This document shows, in pieces, positions 32,586-41,356 of a DNA stretch of 41,992 nt (positions are counted from its first letter, which is position 1; each line of letters begins with the position of its first letter). Source of the stretch: a virus. The notes under the pieces are model-generated. The model was not told the DNA's origin. It saw nothing but the letters and a program-made list of their open reading frames with translations, and searched no databases. The position numbers were made by a program, and so were the translations under genes. The DNA is taken from the IMG/VR virus record IMGVR_UViG_3300027971_000088, positions 1-41,992 of that record. The stretch is one strand, 5' to 3'.

Positions 32586-33074
32586 ATGCAAATATCTAAT
32601 GACACTGCGGCACTAAATTACGTTGATTATTTTACCAAACAGTTGCCTATCGACCTTGCCAATATGGCGGCTTTGCGTGATGAACTGGCTACCCGCCAGG
32701 GTGCTTTGTCTGCGGCTGAAAATGCCGTAGCTGACCGAGCCAAAGCGGCAGAGGAACTTGCCGCCGCTAGAATAAGCGCTGCAAGTACGCAAGCGGCGGC
32801 CCAGCAAGCATTGGATGATGCCAAAAGTTCTTTAGCTGCGGCCAACGCCAAAGAAAAAGAATTAGCGGCGCGGGAAAAAGAAGTAAACGCTGATTTGACT
32901 TCCCGCCAATCTGAAGTTGCCAAACGCGAAACATCTGCGGATAGCAAAGCGGCTGCTTTGGCTTCACAACAAGCAGCTCTTGACATCCGCAGCGCGTCCC
33001 TGGAAGCACAAGAAGCTGCATTGCAAACTCGCGTTAAGGCTTTTCAAGATAAAGTTGCCGCAATTAGCGCGTAA
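32586..33074 (+). CDS. Coiled-coil protein next to tailspike
   Basis: This 162-residue protein has a short N-terminal head (residues 1-30) followed by a nearly continuous coiled coil rich in Ala, Glu, Lys and Gln to residue 155 (for example AAREKEVNADLTSRQSEVAK). No catalytic motif. It may be a stalk, chaperone or connector for the tailspike encoded immediately after it. Confidence 0.68.
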   Translation: MQISNDTAALNYVDYFTKQLPIDLANMAALRDELATRQGALSAAENAVADRAKAAEELAAARISAASTQAAAQQALDDAKSSLAAANAKEKELAAREKEVNADLTSRQSEVAKRETSADSKAAALASQQAALDIRSASLEAQEAALQTRVKAFQDKVAAISA

Positions 33075-33085
33075 GGGAATAAATT

Positions 33086-35164
33086 ATGACCGTCAATCTT
33101 TCAATGCTGGCAGGGGCTGGCGCACAGTTTTTTGACAATAACGGTGTCATTCTTTCTGGCGGTCTTGTTTACACTTACGCAGCAGGCACTACAACGCCAC
33201 AAACAACGTACACCACTAGCGCGGGTAATGTTGCCCATACCAACCCTATTGTGTTGGACTCAGCAGGCCGTGTTGCCTCTGGCGGTGAAATTTGGCTTAC
33301 TGATGCTGTTGCGTACAAGTTTGTTCTAAAGACATCCGTTGCAGTTACGATTGGTACATACGACAATGTGACCGGCAATGCAAGCGGAATTTACGCCGCT
33401 TTTGCAGCGTCTTCTGGTTCTTCTTTAGTTGGTTTTATCCAAAGCGGAACCGGCGCTGTACCAATGACGGTGCAGACTAAATTACGCCAAATTATTAACG
33501 TTAAAGATTTTGGCGCAACTGGTGATGGAGGAACAGACGATACCGCTGCCATTCAAGCCGCGCTAAACGCAGCCGGTGTTAATGGGACTGTAATTTTTAA
33601 CAATGGGGTATATTTTGTAAGTTCAACACTGTATGGTTTTCCGAATCAAACATTGCGTGGTGGTGGTTCTAATTCGACACTAATTAAAAGAACCGGTAAT
33701 TATGGAGATACGCTTGTCTTTGGTGGCGCTACTTCAGCTTCCGGCCATGTTTGCATTTACGATATGTGGTTTAAACATGGCTCGGGTGATTACACAAAAG
33801 GTATAAATTCATTGCCTGATTTGGCTACATCAGGCGCTCATATTCGTTTGTATGGGTCACAACAAGCCATCATCAGTAATGTGTGGATATGGCGCTTGCC
33901 CTACCAACTTGTATTTGAATCAGGTTCATTAGGAATAGTTGAAAATTGCCATTTTTATGGTATTTGGGATAATGATTATTCGGCTGCTCAAGAAGGCATT
34001 GCCCAACTTTTGTTAAAAGGTTTACCAACGCTAGGCATTGTTACATCTACAACAATTCGAGATTGTTTTTTTACTGGAGATGCTGCTTTTGCTAGACCCG
34101 TAACTTTTACCCCAAGCACGGGTAATGTTACGTTAAATATCACTGACTGTGTTGGTTCGCAGTACGGTGTGCAAATTACAGACTCTGAAGACTTAGATAT
34201 GACAGGATGTTATCTTAGTTCCCACAGCAATAGCTCTGTTTTAGTTGATAATACTCCTGCTGACCCAGCATTTCAATTGCGGATTTTTGGCAATTTTTTT
34301 GATGTCGCTAAATATCAGTCTATCAATATAGGCCCTGTAAATTCACAATCTTCTTACATCAATATTACTGGAAACACTTTTAACGGGGAAGGTACTGGTC
34401 TGCACGCTATCAATGTAAATTCTAGTAGTGGCAGTTTTTCAAGTCATTCTAGTATTATTGCAAATAATAACTTTTTAGCTCATATTGGTACGCCTATTTT
34501 ATTGGCTGGTTTGTACGCAAGCAATGTTATAGGAAATACTTTTACCTCTTACAATATTTTAAATGTATCGCCATCCGACCCAAGCTATTGTTCTGCTGTA
34601 TATGTTACCGACCAATCCGCTGAATTAACTTTAAACAACAACGTAGTTGGGTATGGAAGTTATTGCTACTTGGGAATAACTGTTCAATCGGGGCTAACAA
34701 ATGTTTATCAATATGGAAACATTAACGTAGATGTCCCTGTAACAGCTTTTACTCAACAAGCTTTTGGATTGCCAAACATTATTCCAGGCACACAAAGTTT
34801 AATTGGTATATTAAAGAGCGTTAACTTTAATATTACAACAGATCAAGCAATTCCTATTACCTTGGTAGGCGGTTACACAAACTATCGGATTGATGATATT
34901 GTTATGATAAATGCTAGTACAGCCTTGACAACGGCTGTTGGCGGCATTTACCCATCGCCCAGTAAAGGCGGTTCTCCTTATGTTGCTGCCGCCCAAACGT
35001 ATACAACCGTACTTAGCGGGGCTACTGCATTTTTATCTTTAACCAAAACCAATGTCGGCGGCCTTGCTACGCATAATGACCCAATTTTATATTTTAGTCT
35101 AACAACTGCACAAGGCGCTGCTGCTACGGCTGACATATATGTGTTTGGTACACCAATTAATTAA
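33086..35164 (+). CDS. Tailspike with right-handed beta-helix
   Basis: This 692-residue protein has an N-terminal head-binding region (residues 1-110; GAGAQFFDNNGVILSGGLVY and AGTTTPQTTYTTSAG), then a junction INVKDFGATGDGGTDDTAAI (about 133-152), the hallmark start of a pectate-lyase-like beta-helix. The beta-helix runs on through Asn/Gly/Ser-rich rungs to about 560, and a beta C-terminal domain follows. Such spikes bind and often cut O-antigen or capsule. The catalytic residues cannot be fixed by eye. The gene is more A/T-rich than the head genes, suggesting exchange. Confidence 0.85.
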   Translation: MTVNLSMLAGAGAQFFDNNGVILSGGLVYTYAAGTTTPQTTYTTSAGNVAHTNPIVLDSAGRVASGGEIWLTDAVAYKFVLKTSVAVTIGTYDNVTGNASGIYAAFAASSGSSLVGFIQSGTGAVPMTVQTKLRQIINVKDFGATGDGGTDDTAAIQAALNAAGVNGTVIFNNGVYFVSSTLYGFPNQTLRGGGSNSTLIKRTGNYGDTLVFGGATSASGHVCIYDMWFKHGSGDYTKGINSLPDLATSGAHIRLYGSQQAIISNVWIWRLPYQLVFESGSLGIVENCHFYGIWDNDYSAAQEGIAQLLLKGLPTLGIVTSTTIRDCFFTGDAAFARPVTFTPSTGNVTLNITDCVGSQYGVQITDSEDLDMTGCYLSSHSNSSVLVDNTPADPAFQLRIFGNFFDVAKYQSINIGPVNSQSSYINITGNTFNGEGTGLHAINVNSSSGSFSSHSSIIANNNFLAHIGTPILLAGLYASNVIGNTFTSYNILNVSPSDPSYCSAVYVTDQSAELTLNNNVVGYGSYCYLGITVQSGLTNVYQYGNINVDVPVTAFTQQAFGLPNIIPGTQSLIGILKSVNFNITTDQAIPITLVGGYTNYRIDDIVMINASTALTTAVGGIYPSPSKGGSPYVAAAQTYTTVLSGATAFLSLTKTNVGGLATHNDPILYFSLTTAQGAAATADIYVFGTPIN

Positions 35165-35180
35165 AATGACCAACGCAAAG

Positions 35181-35189
35181 TGATATAAA
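35181..35189 (+). promoter_or_regulatory. Extended -10 promoter candidate for head operon
   Basis: TG-A-TATAAA (TG at 35181, TATAAA at 35184-35189) matches an extended -10 element. It lies 64 bases before the scaffold start, just after the tailspike stop. No good -35 box is seen, which fits extended -10 use or a phage-directed activator. Confidence 0.4.
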
Positions 35190-35192
35190 TTC

Positions 35193-35247
35193 CAGCATAA
35201 TGCTGAAAACAACGTACTGGTGCGATCACCAGGGATTCTTTGGAATC
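35193..35247 (+). promoter_or_regulatory. Leader with three tandem hairpins before scaffold gene
   Basis: Three perfect stems lie side by side: CAGCA-TAA-TGCTG (35193-35205), CTGGTG-CGAT-CACCAG (35217-35232) and GATTC-TTTG-GAATC (35234-35247). The last ends 5 bases before the scaffold ATG at 35253 and carries the GGAA that is the nearest ribosome-site-like sequence. The leader could protect the mRNA or control scaffold translation, as P22 does by autoregulation. The left end of the window starts downstream, so no second copy is available for comparison. Confidence 0.6.
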
Positions 35248-35252
35248 GAAAA

Positions 35253-36014
35253 ATGTCAGAAGAAAACCTAGCGGTAGTAGACCCCGCGCCGGAACAGGTG
35301 GCAACGGCTGCACCTGAAACCGAAGTTATTGCGCCGGAAGCAGAAGCACCCAAGACATTCTCGCAAGAGGAACTTGATGCAGCTATTGGAAAACGCCTCG
35401 CAAGAGAGCAACGAAAGTGGGAACGGGAACAAGCACAGAGGACTGCGGAAACGCAAACCTTGAGGGCTCCGGCAGCACAGTCTGTCGATCAGTTTGAAAC
35501 GCCAGAGGCTTACGCCGATGCGTTGGCCTATCAAAAGGCCGAACAATTGATCGCGCAGCGCGAAGCGGCCAAGCAGCACTCGCAAGTTCTTGAGAGTTAT
35601 CACGATCTGGAAGAGGAAGCCCGCGCTAAGTATGATGACTTTGAACAAGTCGCATACAACCCCAAGTTGCCAATTACTGATGTGATGGCCGATACGATTC
35701 GGTCTTCGGATGTTGGGCCTGAGTTAGCTTACTACCTTGGAACTAACCCCAAAGATGCAGAGCGTATATCTCGCCTAGCCCCGCTTGCACAGGCAAAGGA
35801 AATTGGGAAGATTGAGGCCAAATTGGCGTCTGATCCACCAATGAAACGTACGACATCCGCGCCAGCGCCGATTTCGCCTGTTACTGCCCGATCCACTGGA
35901 TCACCGGCTTATGACACTACAGACCCCAGGTCAGATAAGACCATGACGGCCTCGCAGTGGATTGAAGCCGAAAGGGCACGACAACGGAAGAAGTGGGAAG
36001 CGCAAAACCGCTAA
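35253..36014 (+). CDS. Scaffolding protein (complete)
   Basis: This 253-residue protein directs coat assembly and leaves before maturation. The start at 35253 (MSEENLAVVDPAPEQVATAA) is preferred over a GTG at 35220 inside the hairpin leader. It has an acidic N-terminus, a central charged helical region with KRLAREQRKWEREQAQRTAE and a Lys/Arg/Trp-rich C-terminus for coat binding. It lies directly before the coat gene. The last 130 residues match the partial copy at 1-392. Confidence 0.85.
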   Translation: MSEENLAVVDPAPEQVATAAPETEVIAPEAEAPKTFSQEELDAAIGKRLAREQRKWEREQAQRTAETQTLRAPAAQSVDQFETPEAYADALAYQKAEQLIAQREAAKQHSQVLESYHDLEEEARAKYDDFEQVAYNPKLPITDVMADTIRSSDVGPELAYYLGTNPKDAERISRLAPLAQAKEIGKIEAKLASDPPMKRTTSAPAPISPVTARSTGSPAYDTTDPRSDKTMTASQWIEAERARQRKKWEAQNR

Positions 36015-36035
36015 CTTTTTTTAAGGACTTTTTTC

Positions 36036-37244
36036 ATGGCTAATAGTATCCTAACCATTGACATGATTACTCGGAAGGCTCTCGAAATCCTCGAGAACAA
36101 CCTGGTAATCACTCGTAACGTAAACCGTCAGTACGACGACAGCTTTGCTGTTGAAGGTGCCAAGATTGGTTCTACTCTGCGTATTCGCCTCCCTGACCGC
36201 GCTTTGGTCACTGACGGTGCCGCCCTGCAAGTTCAGGACGACAACGAGCAGTTCACCACTTTGACTGTCGCCTCGCAAAAGCATATCGGCGTGAACTTCA
36301 CTTCCGCTGAATTGACCATGCAGTTGGACGACTTTGCAGAGCGTGTATTGAAACCACGTATCAGCCAGTTGGCCTCCAGCATTGATGCTGACGTTGCTAA
36401 CTGCTTTAAGACTATTGGTAACACTGTCGGCACTCCAGGCACTACGCCAGCTACTTCTTTGGTTTTGTTGCAAGCGCAGCAAAAGCTGAACGAAAACGCT
36501 GCTGTAATGTCGCCCCGCTATGCAACGGTTAACCCCGCTGCAAACGCTGGCTTGGTTGAAGGCATGAAAGGTTTGTTTAATCCTACCGACACCGTGTCTC
36601 GCCAATTTAAAAACGGCATGATGGGCACTGGCGTGTTGGGTTTTGAAGAAATCAACATGAGCCAATCCATCAAGCAGTTCACCACTGGTTCGCGTGATGC
36701 TACGGCTGCTACCACGGTTGGCACCACGGTGACTACCGAAGGCTCTTCCACTTTGAGCCTGTCGCAAGCCTCGGTTACTACGACCATCAAGGCCGGTGAT
36801 GTCTTTACCATTGCAGCTTGCTCTTCTGTAAATCCGCAAACTCGTGAAACCACGGGTTCGTTGTTCCAGTTTGTGGCTTTGGCTGATGCTACTGCTGTCT
36901 CTGGCACTTGGACTGTGACTGTGGCTCCCATGTACTCCGCTGCTCACGCATTGGCTACCATGACTGCTCTGCCACAATCTAGCGCTGTTGTGACTTTCGT
37001 TGGCACCGCTTCTACTGCTTACGCACAGAACTTGGTTTACCACAAGGACGCCATTACGTTTGCTACTGCTGACTTGTTGCTGCCCCAGGGTGTTGACATG
37101 GCCGCCCGTGCGGTTCATAACGGAATCAGCTTGCGTGTCGTGCGCCAGTACGATATCAACAATGACCGTATGCCTTGCCGTATTGACGTACTGTATGGCT
37201 TTAGCACCATTCGTCCACAGATGGCTTGCCGCATCTGGGGTTAA
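36036..37244 (+). CDS. Major capsid protein, second copy
   Basis: This is the same 402-residue P22-type coat protein as at 414, with about 21 substitutions. Roughly half fall at residues 222-267, the threonine/serine-rich insert, where surface-exposed loops are expected. The upstream AAGGA ribosome site and spacer are identical in both copies. Most codon differences elsewhere are silent, indicating selection to keep the protein. Confidence 0.93.
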   Translation: MANSILTIDMITRKALEILENNLVITRNVNRQYDDSFAVEGAKIGSTLRIRLPDRALVTDGAALQVQDDNEQFTTLTVASQKHIGVNFTSAELTMQLDDFAERVLKPRISQLASSIDADVANCFKTIGNTVGTPGTTPATSLVLLQAQQKLNENAAVMSPRYATVNPAANAGLVEGMKGLFNPTDTVSRQFKNGMMGTGVLGFEEINMSQSIKQFTTGSRDATAATTVGTTVTTEGSSTLSLSQASVTTTIKAGDVFTIAACSSVNPQTRETTGSLFQFVALADATAVSGTWTVTVAPMYSAAHALATMTALPQSSAVVTFVGTASTAYAQNLVYHKDAITFATADLLLPQGVDMAARAVHNGISLRVVRQYDINNDRMPCRIDVLYGFSTIRPQMACRIWG

Positions 37245-37270
37245 TCAATTCTTTTTAAAGGAAATTTATC

Positions 37271-37693
37271 ATGGCTATTCCTAATTCTGGCGGTGGATAT
37301 CAGTTTACTGATGGCAACACCAATGAAATCATCATGGGCGTTCAAGCAGCGCCTAATACGGCGACTGCTACGGCCACTCTGACCGTTGCACAAACCACGG
37401 GCGGTATCTTGGTGGGCAATCCGTCTACCACAGCGGCAACCTACACGTTCCCAACTGCTGCGGCAATTGATGCGGTGTTCACCAACGCAAAAGTTAACAG
37501 CACGTTTGATTTGACAGTTATTAATTTAGGCACTTCAACTGGCCTAATTACTATGGCTGTGGGAACTGGCATTACTGCGGTTGGCAACTTGGTTGTTGCT
37601 ATTACTGGCAGTGCGGCAGGTGTGAGTGGCGCGGGACAATTCTTGTTCCGCAAGACCGGCGATGCTGCATACACTGTGTATCGCATAGCCTAA
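37271..37693 (+). CDS. Small head-associated protein, second copy
   Basis: This 140-residue counterpart of the gene at 1649 has a few conservative changes in the first 100 residues (for example QVTGG to QTTGG) and an unchanged end. It supports that the frame is a real gene, because the substitutions are mostly silent. Function unknown. Confidence 0.72.
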   Translation: MAIPNSGGGYQFTDGNTNEIIMGVQAAPNTATATATLTVAQTTGGILVGNPSTTAATYTFPTAAAIDAVFTNAKVNSTFDLTVINLGTSTGLITMAVGTGITAVGNLVVAITGSAAGVSGAGQFLFRKTGDAAYTVYRIA

Positions 37694-37698
37694 ACCTG

Positions 37699-37718
37699 AA
37701 TGGGGCTTCGGCCCCGTT
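37699..37718 (+). promoter_or_regulatory. UUCG-tetraloop hairpin, second copy
   Basis: GGGGC-TTCG-GCCCC (37702-37715) is identical, with its flanks, to the element at 2077-2096, although surrounding genes have diverged. The bases from the end of the preceding gene through the ribosome site are unchanged, which suggests the structure is under selection. Confidence 0.75.
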
Positions 37719-37734
37719 CTATAAGGAAATAATT

Positions 37735-38175
37735 ATGGCAAATACAAAATCTATTGGTGTTGCTTTTGAAGACCAAGACCTCAAAGGTTCAGCAACAATT
37801 TATGCCCTTGCTGGAAGTGGGCAGCTTGGATATAACACTGGAAGTTCTACTACGGCGCCTTCAACTGTTACTCAAGCTACAAGCAAATCTACTGGCGTAA
37901 CTATTAACGCGTCTGTTGGTCAAATTGTGACAAACAATGCTGCTTTGGCCGCCGGTGTTGAAGTAGCTTTTGTTGTGACAAATAGTGCGGTAAGTGCCTA
38001 TGATGTTCCAATTGTGGCATTAGCAAGCGGCGCAGCCACGGCGGGAACGTATTTGCTTTCGGTGGCCGCTGTCGCTGCCGGATCATTTACCGTAGTAATT
38101 TCAAATGCATCCGCAGGCAGCTTGTCTGAGGCGCTGACTTTGAATTTTGCTTTGATTCACGTTGCACAAGCGTAA
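37735..38175 (+). CDS. Small structural protein, second copy
   Basis: This 146-residue counterpart of the gene at 2113 has one amino-acid change (Ile to Val) and about 14 base changes in 441, by my count. It is the most conserved gene of the repeat and carries the beta domain shared with the gene at 39117. Confidence 0.77.
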   Translation: MANTKSIGVAFEDQDLKGSATIYALAGSGQLGYNTGSSTTAPSTVTQATSKSTGVTINASVGQIVTNNAALAAGVEVAFVVTNSAVSAYDVPIVALASGAATAGTYLLSVAAVAAGSFTVVISNASAGSLSEALTLNFALIHVAQA

Positions 38176-38177
38176 GA

Positions 38178-38206
38178 GGAAGGGGAGGTCAAAAACTTCC
38201 CCTTTC
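38178..38206 (+). promoter_or_regulatory. Ribosome-site hairpin, second copy
   Basis: This is the counterpart of 2556-2584. The 5' purine arm is identical while the 3' arm has two pairing-preserving changes, keeping all 11 pairs. This supports a real RNA structure before the 63-residue gene. Confidence 0.62.
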
Positions 38207-38210
38207 ATTT

Positions 38211-38396
38211 ATGGAAATATACCTCGCTCACCCCGTTCATGGCCGCAAAGTGGCGACTATGGAACTTGAAGCCGAATACGATGAACAAAACGGCTGGACA
38301 CGATATACTCAGGATACGCCCCAAGTCACCGAGGCGGCTCCTGTTAACGCACTGGAAGTAAAGCGCCGTCGTAGAACCGAACCCGAAGGAGCCTAG
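38211..38396 (+). CDS. Small charged protein, second copy
   Basis: This 61-residue counterpart of the gene at 2589 is the same up to about residue 51. It then has an arginine-rich tail (RRRRTEPEGA) in place of the KYIRKAIAEGA-type tail. The tail swap and the 6-base indel are the only length changes before the gp10-like gene. Confidence 0.65.
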   Translation: MEIYLAHPVHGRKVATMELEAEYDEQNGWTRYTQDTPQVTEAAPVNALEVKRRRRTEPEGA

Positions 38397-38398
38397 TC

Positions 38399-39115
38399 AT
38401 GGCGACATATACCGCTGGCGAACAGATTAACCGAGCACTAAGATTGCTTGGTGTGCTGGCTGAAGGCGAAACTACTTCTGCTTCAGTGTCGCAAGATAGC
38501 TTGATGGCGCTAAACCAAATGATTGATAGCTGGAATACTGAGCGGCTGTCGGTGTTCAGCACTCAAGACCAGGTGTTTACTTGGCCTGCTGGCTTTATCA
38601 ACCGTACCCTTGGCCCAACAGGCAATTTCGTAGGCAACCGGCCCATCTTGCTGGATGACGCGACCTACTACCGCGACCCAGGCACCAACGTCAGCTTTGG
38701 CATAAAAATGATCAATCAGCAGCAGTACGATGGTATTGCTGTTAAGACGGTTACGTCTACGTACCCGCAAGTGCTGTTTATCAACATGACGTATCCTGAT
38801 GTGGATATGTACATATACCCCAAGCCCACACGGGACTTGGAGTGGCACTTTATCAGCGTTGAAGAGTTAACCCAGCCTGCCAACTTGGCGACCAATATCT
38901 TGTTCCCGCCGGGTTACTTGCGTGCCTTTACCTACAACTTGGCTTGCGAGATCGCACCTGAGTTTGGCGTGGAGCCCAGCCCCCAAGTGCAGCGCATTGC
39001 TATGACCAGCAAGCGCAATCTGAAACGCATCAACAACCCTGACGATGTGATGTCTATGCCTTACGCCATTGTGGCGACTCGTCAACGCTTTAACATTTAC
39101 GCAGGAAACTACTAA
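38399..39115 (+). CDS. Head-closure protein, P22 gp4-like, second copy
   Basis: This 238-residue counterpart of the gene at 2783 differs by a few conservative residues (for example DQMFTW to DQVFTW), with many silent changes. The strong protein conservation agrees with a contact-rich neck protein between portal and tail hub. Confidence 0.82.
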   Translation: MATYTAGEQINRALRLLGVLAEGETTSASVSQDSLMALNQMIDSWNTERLSVFSTQDQVFTWPAGFINRTLGPTGNFVGNRPILLDDATYYRDPGTNVSFGIKMINQQQYDGIAVKTVTSTYPQVLFINMTYPDVDMYIYPKPTRDLEWHFISVEELTQPANLATNILFPPGYLRAFTYNLACEIAPEFGVEPSPQVQRIAMTSKRNLKRINNPDDVMSMPYAIVATRQRFNIYAGNY

Positions 39116-39116
39116 C

Positions 39117-39716
39117 ATGGCAACTATCGCAATCTCATCTCTTCCCGTCGCAACTGCTGCTGCCGTTGGTGATGTCTTGCCAATTGTGCAAGGTGGCACC
39201 ACAAAACAGCTTACCAACGCGCTGCTGTTTACCAGCCCCACATTGGTGACGCCCGCTTTGGGTACGGTTGCCAGTGGCAATATCAGCGCTTGTACTAGCA
39301 CCAGTATGGCTATGGTTACGCCTGTAATCGGTGCAGCTACAGGCACAAGTCTAGCGGTAACTGGTGCAGTCACTTCATCTGGCACGGCTGGTGTAGGCTA
39401 TGCCACAGGCGCTGGCGGTGCGGTTACACAATTAACTAGCCGCACCACGGGCGTAACGCTTAACAAGACGGCAGGCGCAATTACTATGTTTAGCGCGGCA
39501 GGAACAACGACGGCGGCAACTTTTACTGTGACCAACAGCACTGTGGCGGCGACTGATGTTGTCATCTTGAATCAAAAGTCAGGCACTGACTTGTACGACT
39601 TGATGGTCACTGCGGTGGCAGCGGGTAGTTTTAACATCACATTCCGCACCACTGGCGGCACGACTACAGAAACGCCCGTATTTAACTTTGCGGTTATCAA
39701 AGCAGTTGCGGCTTAA
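39117..39716 (+). CDS. Structural protein with beta domain, second copy
   Basis: This 199-residue counterpart of the gene at 3501 starts at the ATG directly after the gp4-like stop. Substitutions are few and scattered. The C-terminal domain keeps all positions shared with the 146-residue protein, supporting a common fold. Confidence 0.72.
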   Translation: MATIAISSLPVATAAAVGDVLPIVQGGTTKQLTNALLFTSPTLVTPALGTVASGNISACTSTSMAMVTPVIGAATGTSLAVTGAVTSSGTAGVGYATGAGGAVTQLTSRTTGVTLNKTAGAITMFSAAGTTTAATFTVTNSTVAATDVVILNQKSGTDLYDLMVTAVAAGSFNITFRTTGGTTTETPVFNFAVIKAVAA

Positions 39717-41356
39717 TGAAAACGCCCATCCTTGGTTCAACCTATGTAGCACGTAGCGTCAATGCTGCGGATGCCCGCATGGTGAACCTGTTTCCCGAGA
39801 TCGTGCCAGAGGCAGGCAAGGAACCAGGCTTTCTAAACCGAGCGCCTGGCTTGAACTTACTTTCAACGGTAGGCACCGGCCCCGTTCGAGGGTTGTGGGC
39901 GTTTTCATCTAACGACAGCACGGCCTTTGTGGTGTCGGGCACCGAGTTGTACAAAATTACTACTGCGTACGCTGCTACGCTGATTGGCACCGTAGCTGGC
40001 ACCGGCCCTGTCAGTTTGGCCGACAATGGCACTCAGTTGTTTATTGCGGCCAATGGCCCGAGTTACATATATAACAACACCACAAACGTTTTTGGTCAGA
40101 TCACTGACCCTGACTTCCCCGGCGCTGCAACTGTCTGTTACCTAGACGGCTACTTTGTGTTCAACCAACCAAACAGCCAATTGATGTGGGTAACTCAGTT
40201 GCTGGACGGCACATCCATTGACCCGCTAGAGTTTGTCAGCACCGAAGGCTCACCTGATGGTCTACTGGCCGTAACGTCCAACTTCCGCGAGGTGTGGGCC
40301 TTTGGCACAAACTCGATTGAGGTTTGGTACGACTCTGGCGCTACAGACTTCCCCCTGCAACGCATCCAAGGCGCGTTTAACGAGTTAGGCTGCGCGGCTC
40401 CCTTTTCTATAGCCAAGATGGACAACGGCATTTTTTGGCTTGGCCGCGACCGCCGGGGTCAAGGTATTGTCTACCGCGCCAACGGCTATTCGGGCGTTCG
40501 CATTTCTACTCATGCTGTTGAGTGGCAGATTCAGCAATACGCTGATTTGACGGACGCTATTGCGTACACATACCAGCAAGACGGCCACAGTTTTTATGTG
40601 CTGATTTTCCCTAGCGCCAACACCAGTTGGGTCTATGACGCGGCAACGCAAGCTTGGCATGAGCGTGCGGGCTTTGACAATGGTGAATTTACCCGCCACC
40701 GCAGTAACTGCCAAATGGCGTTCAACAACAAGATTGTCGTTGGCGACTTTGAGAACGGCAACATCTATGCGTTTGATTTGGACGATTATTCGGACAATGG
40801 CAGCATTCAAAAGTGGTTGCGCTCATGGCGGGCGTTGCCAACCGGCCAAAACAATTTGAAGCGTACGGCGCATCACAGCCTGCAACTGGACTGCGAAACA
40901 GGTGTGGGACTAAATCTGTACCCTGGGTACGACAGCGAAAATATTGACACTGAGTCAGGGTTAGACCTTGTAGCTGAATACGTACAGACGTTTTTAACAA
41001 CGCAATCGGGTGTTACTTTAACTACCGAGGCCGGGGACGGTTTTCAGCCTTTAGGTCAATACGAACTGTCGGATACCGATATTAGTGGGTACAACTTAGT
41101 AACCACGTCTTATCTTGCTGCACCCGGTTACGACCCTGAAGTCATGCTGCGCTGGTCAGATGACGGCGGTCATACTTGGAGCAACGAACACTGGTCGCCA
41201 GTTGGCAAAATTGGTGCGTATGGTCACCGAACTTTTTGGCGTCGGTTGGGCATGACTTTAAAGCTGCGTGACCGTGTGTACGAACTGTCAGGCACTGACC
41301 CTGTAAAAATTACAATCATGGGCGCTGAACTCATTTTGAGTCCAACAAATGCCTAG
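39716..41356 (+). CDS. Tail hub protein, P22 gp10-like, second copy
   Basis: This 546-residue counterpart of the gene at 4100 is highly similar from about residue 125 to the end. The front (residues 55-120) is clearly more diverged, with a 2-residue length change. Its last bases overlap the next start (ATG at 41349), unlike the first copy, where the fibre starts after the stop. Confidence 0.88.
   Translation: MKTPILGSTYVARSVNAADARMVNLFPEIVPEAGKEPGFLNRAPGLNLLSTVGTGPVRGLWAFSSNDSTAFVVSGTELYKITTAYAATLIGTVAGTGPVSLADNGTQLFIAANGPSYIYNNTTNVFGQITDPDFPGAATVCYLDGYFVFNQPNSQLMWVTQLLDGTSIDPLEFVSTEGSPDGLLAVTSNFREVWAFGTNSIEVWYDSGATDFPLQRIQGAFNELGCAAPFSIAKMDNGIFWLGRDRRGQGIVYRANGYSGVRISTHAVEWQIQQYADLTDAIAYTYQQDGHSFYVLIFPSANTSWVYDAATQAWHERAGFDNGEFTRHRSNCQMAFNNKIVVGDFENGNIYAFDLDDYSDNGSIQKWLRSWRALPTGQNNLKRTAHHSLQLDCETGVGLNLYPGYDSENIDTESGLDLVAEYVQTFLTTQSGVTLTTEAGDGFQPLGQYELSDTDISGYNLVTTSYLAAPGYDPEVMLRWSDDGGHTWSNEHWSPVGKIGAYGHRTFWRRLGMTLKLRDRVYELSGTDPVKITIMGAELILSPTNA

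Larger units (their letters stand above)
35623..41356 (+). repeat. Right copy of diverged 5.7-kb head/neck module
   Basis: This is a full gene-for-gene match to 1-5746 with the same order and nearly the same lengths. Divergence is uneven: lowest in the 146-residue gene and its flanks, higher in parts of the coat insert, and highest in the front of the gp10-like gene, just before the fibre genes that no longer match. Confidence 0.95.

Noticed and set aside
36051-37118. Long 355-residue frame on the - strand opposite the coat gene
   Set aside because: Low-complexity Ser/Arg/His composition, no ribosome site, and it mirrors codon use of the coat gene. The first copy has only a shorter broken version.
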